Assembly: GCA_014378125.1 (NCBI GenBank)
Contig: JACMOG010000471.1
Location: 1 to 5,831, forward strand
From: Vitreoscilla sp.
GTDB lineage: Bacteria > Pseudomonadota > Gammaproteobacteria > Burkholderiales > Burkholderiaceae
Direction of reading: 5' to 3'
Length of the DNA: 5,831 bases
The notes under the pieces were generated by a model, which was not told where the DNA came from, did not search any database, and was given only the letters and a program-made list of their open reading frames with translations. Below, piece by piece: positions 1 to 5,831 of the stretch. A program made the position numbers and the translations under genes. Position 1 is the first letter of the stretch. Each line of letters opens with the position of its first letter.

Positions 1-974
<974 letters not shown>

Positions 975-975
975 G

Positions 976-1827
976 TCAGCGTCCCTCGAAGACGGGCCGG
1001 GTCTTGGCGGCGAAGGCACGGTACGCGTGGCCGAAGTCCTCGGTGAGCATGCACAGCGCCTGCGCCTGGGCCTCGGCCTCGATGGCGGTGTCGATGTCCA
1101 TGCTCCATTCCTGGTGCAGCATCGCCTTGGTGAGCGAGTGCGCGAACGCCGGGCCGTCGGCCAGCTGGCGCGCGAACGCGGTGGCCTCGTCCACCTGCGC
1201 CGCGGGCTCCACCAGGCGGTTGAAGAAGCCCCAGCGCTCGGCCTCGGCGCCGTCCAGCGAGCGGCCCGAGTAGATCCATTCGGCCGCCCGGCCCTGGCCG
1301 ACGATGCGCGGCAGCATCGCGCACGCGCCCATGTCGCAGCCGGCCAGCCCCACGCGGGCGAACAGGAAGGCCGTCCTGCTGCGCGCCGTGCCGTAGCGCA
1401 GGTCGCTGGCCATCGCGAGGATGGCGCCGGCGCCGGCGCACACGCCGTCCACGGCCGCGACGATGGGCTGCGGGCAGTGGCGCATCGCCTTCACCAGGTC
1501 GCCCGTCATGCGCGTGAACATCAGCAGGTCCGGCGCGGGCAGGTCGATCAGGGGGCCGATGATCTCGTGCACGTCGCCGCCCGAGCAGAAGTTGTCGCCG
1601 GCGCCGGCGATGACGATGGCGCGCACGTCGTGGGCGTGGCGCAGCGCGATGAAGAGGTCGCGCAGCTCGGCGTAGCTCTCGAAGCTGAGCGGGTTCTTGC
1701 GCTCGGGGCGGTCGAGCGTGATGCGGGCCACGTGGTCGTGGCATTCCCACAGGAAGTGCGTGGCCTGGTAGCCGGCCAGCGGGCGGCGGTTGCCGGCGGC
1801 GAGCGCGGCGTTGAGCGTATTGGTCAT
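976..1827 (-). CDS. Enoyl-CoA hydratase/isomerase (crotonase) family protein
   Basis: A 283-residue crotonase-fold protein, slightly longer than the usual 255-265 because of about 25 extra N-terminal residues. The first oxyanion-hole segment is FCSGGDV at 80-86 and the second is GVCAGAG at 128-134; both bind the thioester carbonyl of acyl-CoA substrates. By hand alignment, the two glutamates of classical enoyl-CoA hydratase (rat mitochondrial E144 and E164) are replaced by Ile136 and Arg158, while a nearby GCDMG (163-167) offers Asp165 as a possible acid/base. It may therefore be a hydratase of the Asp-containing subgroup, an isomerase, or a ring-opening hydrolase acting on the reduced ring; which one is not decidable here. 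The start ATG follows the MarR stop by 8 bases and has only a weak GAGA upstream, so translational coupling to the MarR gene is likely. The stop is 1 base before the next start. Confidence 0.9.
   Translation of the reverse strand: MTNTLNAALAAGNRRPLAGYQATHFLWECHDHVARITLDRPERKNPLSFESYAELRDLFIALRHAHDVRAIVIAGAGDNFCSGGDVHEIIGPLIDLPAPDLLMFTRMTGDLVKAMRHCPQPIVAAVDGVCAGAGAILAMASDLRYGTARSRTAFLFARVGLAGCDMGACAMLPRIVGQGRAAEWIYSGRSLDGAEAERWGFFNRLVEPAAQVDEATAFARQLADGPAFAHSLTKAMLHQEWSMDIDTAIEAEAQAQALCMLTEDFGHAYRAFAAKTRPVFEGR
983..987 (-). promoter_or_regulatory. Ribosome-binding site of the acyl-CoA dehydrogenase gene
   Basis: GAGGG on the minus strand, inside the last codons of the crotonase gene, 8 bases before the ATG at 974. 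Stop and start are separated by a single base (TGA-C-ATG), which fits reinitiation or coupled translation. Confidence 0.6.
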
Positions 1828-1835
1828 GGGAGGTC

Positions 1836-2411
1836 TCAGCGGTTCTTGACGTCCTGGCGCTGGCGCGTGAGCGACAGCCGAAGATGGCCCAGCAACGCGT
1901 GCAGCTGCGCGCCCTCGCCGATGTCCAGCCCGGACAGCAGCTCGATCACCCAGCGTTCGTGCTCCGCGGCCACGCGCTCGAACGCGCGCCGGCCGCGCGG
2001 CGTGAGCGCGATGCGGAACGAGCGCCGGTCCTCGGGGTCGACCTGGCGCGTGACGTAGCCGGTCTTCTCCAGCTCGTCGGTGAGGCTGGTGACGTTGCCG
2101 CCGGTCACCATCAGGTAGCGCGAGAGCGCGTTCATGCGCAGGCCCTCGGGCTGCTCCGCGTGGAAGCGGTGCAGCTGCGCGAGGTAGTCGAAGCGCGGCA
2201 GCGTCATGTCGAAGTGCGTGCGCAGCCGGCGCCGGATCTCGGTCTCGATCTGGGTGGTGCACGACAGCAACCGCAGCCAGGTCTTGACGGCGGCGTGATC
2301 GGTGGTGACGGCGCGGCCCTCGTGGCCGATGTCCGAGTCGCCCAGCAGCTCGTCGAGCTGGTCGGTGCTGCGCGGGTCGCGTGCGTCGGCGTGCATCAGC
2401 CTGGCTTTCAT
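1836..2411 (-). CDS. MarR family transcriptional regulator
   Basis: A 191-residue regulator with the MarR winged-helix fold. The recognition helix region lies at about 103-120 ([18 protein letters not shown]), followed by the wing, with the typical DPEDRR at 125-130 and LTPRG at 136-140. Helices flanking the DNA-binding core at both ends should form the dimer interface. The first 40 or so residues are acidic and look like a flexible extension. MarR proteins of aerobic aryl-CoA clusters usually repress until they bind the aromatic acid or its CoA thioester; that role here is inferred from context. The gene sits inside the operon it probably controls, 32 bases after the SDR and 8 bases before the crotonase gene, so it is likely autoregulated. 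The start ATG has GAGGA at a spacing of 7; a second Met five residues later is less well placed. The candidate operator is upstream of the first gene. Confidence 0.93.
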   Translation of the reverse strand: MKARLMHADARDPRSTDQLDELLGDSDIGHEGRAVTTDHAAVKTWLRLLSCTTQIETEIRRRLRTHFDMTLPRFDYLAQLHRFHAEQPEGLRMNALSRYLMVTGGNVTSLTDELEKTGYVTRQVDPEDRRSFRIALTPRGRRAFERVAAEHERWVIELLSGLDIGEGAQLHALLGHLRLSLTRQRQDVKNR

Positions 2412-2418
2412 GCGTGCA

Positions 2419-2423
2419 TCCTC
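2419..2423 (-). promoter_or_regulatory. Ribosome-binding site of the MarR gene
   Basis: GAGGA on the minus strand, 7 bases before the ATG at 2411, in the 32-base gap after the SDR stop. It favours the first of two nearby methionines as the start of the regulator. Confidence 0.6.
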
Positions 2424-2443
2424 GGGCCAGACACCTCCCGGAG

Positions 2444-3346
2444 TCAATTCATCACCTCGCCACCGCTCACCGACATCGCCTGGCCCGTGAACGCGGCGGG
2501 CGCGTCGGCGCACAGCCACAACACGGTGGCGGCCACCTCGGCGGGTTCGACGAGGCGCTTGAGCGGGCTGGCCTGCGAGAACGTGGCCAGCGCGTCGGCG
2601 TCGCTGCGGCCGGTGGCGGCCACGATGCGCGCGGCGCCGTCGCGCACGATGGCGGTGTCGGTGTAGCCGGGACACACGGCGTTGACGCTGAGGCCCTGCG
2701 CGGCCACCTCCAGCGCCAGCGAGCGCGTGAGGCCCAGCACGCCGTGCTTGGCCGCCGCATACGCCGTGCAGTACGCGTAGCCCTTCTGGCCGGCGGTGCT
2801 GGCGATGTTGACGATGCGGCCCGCGCGCGCCGCGAGCATCGGCGCCAGCGCGGCCTGCGTGCACAGGAACACGCCGGTGAGGTTGACGGCCAGCATGCGA
2901 TCCCAGCCGTCGTGCGCCAGGCGCGCCAGCGGACCCGTCTCCACCGCGCCGGCGTTGTTGACGAGCGCCTGCAGCGCGCCGCCGCGGGCGTGCACGTCGG
3001 CGAACGCGCGCGCCACGCTGGCGGCGTCGGTGACGTCGAGCTCCACGCAGTCGTGCACCAGGCCCTCGGTGATGGGCAGCGTCACGCGCACCTCCTCCAG
3101 CGCGGCGCGCGTGCGGCCCGCGAGCGTCACGTGCCAGCCCGCGGCCGCGTGCGCCTGCGCGATGGCCGCGCCGATGCCGCGCGTGGCGCCGGTCACCAGC
3201 ACGCGGCGCGGCGTGGGACGCAGACTTAGCGGCACGCCCGGTGCGGACGTCTCCGGGTCGAGCCCGGCCGTCTGCGTGGGCAGCTCGATGGCGCCGATAG
3301 CGTCCATGGCCTCGGCCATGTCGCCGTTGCGGATGTCGGGGGTCAT
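2444..3346 (-). CDS. SDR family NAD(P)-dependent oxidoreductase, probable 3-hydroxyacyl-CoA dehydrogenase-like
   Basis: A 300-residue classical short-chain dehydrogenase. The cofactor motif TGATRGIG is at 52-59, a D-V pair at 104-105, NNAG at 130-133, the active-site Asn at 155, Ser at 183, the Tyr/Lys pair YAAAK at 196-200, and PGYTDT at 226-231. All catalytic residues are present, so it should be active in reversible alcohol/ketone oxidoreduction. In this operon the likely job is oxidation of a hydroxyl on the cyclic or opened acyl-CoA intermediate, but this is inference. The start is the ATG that overlaps the hydroxylase stop (ATGA), with AAGGA 5 bases upstream. This choice leaves an unusual tail of about 46 residues, rich in Ala, Pro and Asp/Glu, before the Rossmann fold; most classical SDRs begin within 5-15 residues of the TGxxxGxG motif. 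Later starts at residues 10 or 14 have no visible ribosome-binding site. Confidence 0.92.
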   Translation of the reverse strand: MTPDIRNGDMAEAMDAIGAIELPTQTAGLDPETSAPGVPLSLRPTPRRVLVTGATRGIGAAIAQAHAAAGWHVTLAGRTRAALEEVRVTLPITEGLVHDCVELDVTDAASVARAFADVHARGGALQALVNNAGAVETGPLARLAHDGWDRMLAVNLTGVFLCTQAALAPMLAARAGRIVNIASTAGQKGYAYCTAYAAAKHGVLGLTRSLALEVAAQGLSVNAVCPGYTDTAIVRDGAARIVAATGRSDADALATFSQASPLKRLVEPAEVAATVLWLCADAPAAFTGQAMSVSGGEVMN

Positions 3347-5664
3347 GAGCGTCCTTGCGTCGCGCGTTCGCGCTGGAAGTGGGCCTCGAGCTGCGGCTTG
3401 GCCGAGCGATAGGGCGCCGGCCAGGCGACGGGCTTCCAGCCGATGCGCGCCGCCTCGGTGAGCGTCCATGCCGGGTTGGCCAGGTGCGGGCGCGCGACGG
3501 CGCACAGGTCGGCGCGGCCGGCGGCGATGATGCTGTTGACGTGGTCGGCCTCGCTGATGGCGCCCACGGCGATGGTGGCGATGCCCGCCTCGTTGCGGAT
3601 GCGGTCGGCGAACGGCGCCTGGTACATGCGGCCGTACACCGGTTGCTCGTCCTTGCTGACCTGGCCCGACGAGCAGTCGATCATGTCGGCGCCCGCGGCC
3701 TTGAAGGCCCGCGCGACCTCAACAGCGTCGGCCGGCGTGATGCCGCCCTCCACCCAGTCGTGGGTGGCCAGCCGCACCGACAGCGGCAGGTGCGCGGGCC
3801 AGGCCGCGCGCACCGCGGCGAACACCTCCAGGGGATAGCGCAGCCGGTTCTCCGGCGTGCCGCCGTACGCGTCGTCGCGGTGGTTGGTCAGCGGCGAGAT
3901 GAACGACGACAGCAGGTAGCCGTGCGCGCAGTGCAGCTCCAGCCAGTCGAAGCCCGCCTCGGCCGCGCGGCGCGTGCAGATGACGAAGTCGTGCAGCACG
4001 CGGTCCATGTCGGCCCGCGTCATCGCGCGCGACCAGTCGCTCACCCCCGGCAGGTATTGCTGGGCCGAGGCAGAGATCAGGGGCCAGCCACCCGAGTCGA
4101 GCGGCTGGTCGATGCCTTCCCAGCCCAGGTGCGTGGCGCCCTTGGCGCCGGCGTGGCCCAGCTGCATGCCGATGTGGGCGTCGGCGTGCGTGTGCGTCCA
4201 GTCGACGATGCGCGCCCACGCGTCGCCCTGCGCCTGGGTATACAGCCCGGGGCAGCCCTTGGTGATGCGGGCGTCGGCGCTGACGCAGGTCATCTCGGCC
4301 ATCACCAGCGCGGCGCCGCCCATCGCGCGGGCGCCCAGGTGCACCAGGTGGTAGTCGCCGACCACGCCGTCGATGGCCGAGTACTGCGCCATCGGCGAGA
4401 CGATGACCCGGTTCTTCAGCGTGACCGAGCGCACCGTGAACGGCGTGAACATCGGCGGGGTGGGCGTGTCGCGCCCTGCGAACCAGCGCTCGTAGCCCTC
4501 CAGCCAGCCGGCATCGCGCAGGCGCAGGTTCTCGTGGCTGATGCGCTGGCTGCGCGTGAGCAGCGAGTACATGAACTGCTCGGGCTCGAGCGGGTCGCAG
4601 TAGCGCGTGCCGCACACCTCGAACCACTCCATCGCGTTCCAGGCCGCGTTCTGGAGGCGCAGCACCTCCACCTCGCGCAGGGCCTGGTAGCGATCCAGCA
4701 GCGCGGGCAGCGCGTCCGGCTCGACCTCGGGGCCAACCAGCCTGAACTGGTTGGCCAGCTCGATGGCATCCTCCAGCGCGAGCTTGGTGCCCGAGCCGAT
4801 GGCGAAGTGCGCGGTGTGCACGGCGTCGCCCATCAACACCACCGGCGCGTGGCCGGACTCGCCCCTGTCCGCGTCCACCCACCAGCGCGCGCACTTGATG
4901 CGCTGGAAGTTGAGCCAGGCCGAGCCGCGCAGGTGGCGCGCGTTGGTCATCAGCGAGGCGCCCTGCAGGTGACGTGCGAAGACCTTTTCGCAGAACGCGA
5001 CCGACTGCTCGGCGTCGAGCTGGTCGAGGCCGTGTGCCAGCCACACGTGCTCGGGGCACTCGACGATGAACGTCGACGTCTCGGCGTCGAACTTGTAGAC
5101 GTGGGCCTGGAACCAGCCGTGCTCGGTGCGCTCGAACACGAAGGTGAAGGCGTCGTAGAGCTTCTTCGTGCCCAGCCAGATGAAGCGGTTGGGGCGCGCC
5201 ACGATGTCGGGCCGGAAGACGTCCGCATGCTTCTGGCGCACCGCCGAGTTGATGCCGTCGCTCGCCACGATGAGGTCGGCGTCGGGAAACTCGGCGTCGT
5301 CGCGCACCTCGCGGTCGAACTCGAGCTTGACGCCGAGCGACTCGCAGCGCGCCTGCAGGATGTTGAGCAGCCGCTTGCGGCCGATGCCCACGAAGCCGTG
5401 GCCGCCGGAGCGGATGCTGCGGCCCTTGAACTCCAGCACGATGTCGTCCCAGTGCGCGAACGCGGCCTCGATGGCGCCGGCGGTCTCCTCGTCCCAGCGG
5501 CGCAGGTGGGCCATGGTGGCGTCGGAGAAGACCACGCCCCAGCCGAAGGTGTCGTAGGGCCGGTTGCGTACCACCACCGTGATGTCGTGGCCCGGATCGA
5601 GCTTCTTCATCAGGAGGGCGAACGTGAGGCCGGCGGGGCCGCCGCCGATGCAGACGATGCGCAT
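3343..5664 (-). CDS. Bifunctional aryl-CoA 5-monooxygenase / OYE-type reductase (2-aminobenzoyl-CoA monooxygenase/reductase or salicylyl-CoA 5-hydroxylase family)
   Basis: This 773-residue cytoplasmic flavoprotein fuses two enzymes. Residues 1 to about 395 are a group A FAD monooxygenase: the nucleotide-binding GGGPAG is at 7-12, the DG motif (SDGINSAVR) at 135-143 and the FAD ribityl-binding [14 protein letters not shown] at 279-292. Residues about 403-750 are an old yellow enzyme (FMN) barrel, with SPMAQYSA at 423-430, the His pair HCAH at 578-581 and [13 protein letters not shown] at 590-602. In the Azoarcus evansii homologue this fusion hydroxylates 2-aminobenzoyl-CoA at C5 and then reduces the dearomatised ring with NAD(P)H. 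NCBI-style names call relatives bifunctional salicylyl-CoA 5-hydroxylase/oxidoreductase. The start is the ATG directly before the Rossmann strand, with GAGGA 4 bases upstream. It is the first gene of the operon, and its TGA overlaps the next ATG. The family is clear; whether the substrate is aminobenzoyl-CoA, salicylyl-CoA or another aryl-CoA cannot be read from the sequence. Confidence 0.93.
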   Translation of the reverse strand: MRIVCIGGGPAGLTFALLMKKLDPGHDITVVVRNRPYDTFGWGVVFSDATMAHLRRWDEETAGAIEAAFAHWDDIVLEFKGRSIRSGGHGFVGIGRKRLLNILQARCESLGVKLEFDREVRDDAEFPDADLIVASDGINSAVRQKHADVFRPDIVARPNRFIWLGTKKLYDAFTFVFERTEHGWFQAHVYKFDAETSTFIVECPEHVWLAHGLDQLDAEQSVAFCEKVFARHLQGASLMTNARHLRGSAWLNFQRIKCARWWVDADRGESGHAPVVLMGDAVHTAHFAIGSGTKLALEDAIELANQFRLVGPEVEPDALPALLDRYQALREVEVLRLQNAAWNAMEWFEVCGTRYCDPLEPEQFMYSLLTRSQRISHENLRLRDAGWLEGYERWFAGRDTPTPPMFTPFTVRSVTLKNRVIVSPMAQYSAIDGVVGDYHLVHLGARAMGGAALVMAEMTCVSADARITKGCPGLYTQAQGDAWARIVDWTHTHADAHIGMQLGHAGAKGATHLGWEGIDQPLDSGGWPLISASAQQYLPGVSDWSRAMTRADMDRVLHDFVICTRRAAEAGFDWLELHCAHGYLLSSFISPLTNHRDDAYGGTPENRLRYPLEVFAAVRAAWPAHLPLSVRLATHDWVEGGITPADAVEVARAFKAAGADMIDCSSGQVSKDEQPVYGRMYQAPFADRIRNEAGIATIAVGAISEADHVNSIIAAGRADLCAVARPHLANPAWTLTEAARIGWKPVAWPAPYRSAKPQLEAHFQRERATQGRS
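3352..3356 (-). promoter_or_regulatory. Ribosome-binding site deciding the SDR start
   Basis: AAGGA on the minus strand, inside the 3' end of the monooxygenase gene, lies 5 bases before the ATG at 3346. It decides the SDR start in favour of the longer protein with its N-terminal extension. The ATGA stop/start overlap points the same way. Confidence 0.65.
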
Positions 5665-5668
5665 GCTG

Positions 5669-5673
5669 TCCTC
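5669..5673 (-). promoter_or_regulatory. Ribosome-binding site of the monooxygenase/reductase gene
   Basis: GAGGA on the minus strand ends 4 bases before the ATG at 5664. It supports that start, which also places the FAD-binding GGGPAG at residue 7, as expected for this fold. No other in-frame start with a comparable site is seen upstream. Confidence 0.6.
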
Positions 5674-5711
5674 GGCTATCCTGGATCGGTCTTCCGCGCG
5701 AAACCCGGCGA

Positions 5712-5738
5712 AAGATACTTGAGGTGTGAATATTTCAA
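5712..5738 (-). promoter_or_regulatory. Candidate sigma-70-like promoter for the operon
   Basis: Within the only AT-rich stretch of the window (about 5711-5757), the minus strand carries TTGAAA (5733-5738), a good -35 match. A weak -10, TATCTT (5712-5717, 4 of 6 matches), follows after a short 15-base spacer. It would place transcription start roughly 40 bases upstream of the first ATG. The short spacer and poor -10 make the exact elements uncertain, and an activator-assisted or differently spaced promoter is possible. Position, base composition and lack of another gap make this the likeliest control region for all five genes. Confidence 0.35.
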
Positions 5739-5744
5739 TACTAA
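5727..5744. promoter_or_regulatory. Candidate MarR operator (imperfect AT-rich inverted repeat)
   Basis: The plus strand reads TGAATATTTCAATACTAA. It contains the perfect 4-base arms TATT/AATA (5731-5734 and 5737-5740), with partial symmetry further out (6 of 9 pairs over 18 bases). An overlapping symmetry TGAA/TTCA (5727-5730 and 5734-5737) is also present. MarR dimers commonly bind AT-rich palindromes of about this size, and this one overlaps the candidate -35 element, a position expected for repression. Assignment to the MarR protein of this operon is inference from proximity only. Confidence 0.35.
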
Positions 5745-5767
5745 GCTAATCACTTTGGGTCCTGCAG

Positions 5768-5795
5768 GGATCTCCCCGTTCGAACGGGGGGATCC
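5768..5795. repeat. 28-bp near-perfect palindrome upstream of the operon
   Basis: A 16-base perfect palindrome, CCCCGTTCGAACGGGG (5774-5789), is extended by flanking GGATC/GATCC bases to 28 bases. Only one of the 14 pairs is mismatched (T at 5773 against G at 5790). It could fold into a strong hairpin, for example as the terminator of a gene to the right, although no T-run follows on either strand. It could also be a binding site for a dimeric protein, or an artefact near the sequence end. No function can be assigned. Confidence 0.5.
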
Positions 5796-5831
5796 GCCCG
5801 CCGGGGCCCCGGCCCCCGGGGTGACCGGGGG

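Noticed and set aside
2432..2443. A short inverted repeat, CTCCCGGAG, between the SDR and MarR genes as a possible terminator
   Set aside because: The arms are only 4 bases with a 1-base centre and no T-run, too weak to terminate. The downstream gene has a good ribosome-binding site and is likely on the same transcript.
2381..3229. A 282-residue plus-strand frame opposite the SDR gene
   Set aside because: It is rich in Arg, Ala, Gly and His with no domain, and it lies antisense to an SDR with all catalytic motifs.
3719..5059. A 446-residue minus-strand frame inside the monooxygenase/reductase gene
   Set aside because: It is a frame-shifted shadow of the fusion gene, with Arg/Pro/Ala-rich translation, while the true frame shows both flavin domains intact.
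5801..5831. G/C-run sequence at the right edge as the start of a divergent gene (GTG near 5821)
   Set aside because: Only 11 bases remain after the GTG, there is no ribosome-binding site, and the stretch is of doubtful quality. No coding claim is possible.

Overview
The window is a compact, high-GC, single-strand catabolic operon. All five genes are on the minus strand, read from the right end to the left end: (1) a bifunctional flavoprotein aryl-CoA monooxygenase/old-yellow-enzyme reductase, of the 2-aminobenzoyl-CoA monooxygenase/reductase or 'bifunctional salicylyl-CoA 5-hydroxylase/oxidoreductase' type; (2) a short-chain dehydrogenase (SDR); (3) a MarR-family regulator; (4) a crotonase (enoyl-CoA hydratase family) protein; (5) an acyl-CoA dehydrogenase cut off by the left edge. 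The very high GC content, the G/C third positions and this gene set suggest a betaproteobacterium, probably Burkholderiales/Comamonadaceae-like. That placement is inference from family knowledge, not a search.

Layout: 5665-5831 is the only sizeable non-coding stretch. It holds an AT-rich island (about 5711-5757) with a candidate promoter and operator, then a 28-bp near-perfect palindrome, then G/C-run sequence at the edge. Genes are packed tightly. The hydroxylase stop overlaps the SDR start (ATGA), SDR to MarR is 32 bp, MarR to crotonase is 8 bp, and crotonase to acyl-CoA dehydrogenase is 1 bp. This points to one transcript with translational coupling.

How the genes could work together: an aromatic acid, most likely 2-aminobenzoate (anthranilate) or a relative such as salicylate, would be activated to its CoA thioester by a ligase outside the window. 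The fusion enzyme would hydroxylate C5 and reduce the ring, giving a non-aromatic cyclic CoA ester. The acyl-CoA dehydrogenase, crotonase and SDR would then carry out beta-oxidation-like steps and ring opening, and MarR would sense an aromatic CoA or acid. This resembles the known aerobic CoA-dependent 2-aminobenzoate clusters of Azoarcus evansii, so the system is not new in outline. The least explained points are the steps after ring reduction, the crotonase that lacks both usual glutamates, and the structured sequence upstream.

Caution: both ends carry runs of G read outward, and the last residues of the truncated dehydrogenase drift from family consensus. The edges may contain base-calling or assembly errors.
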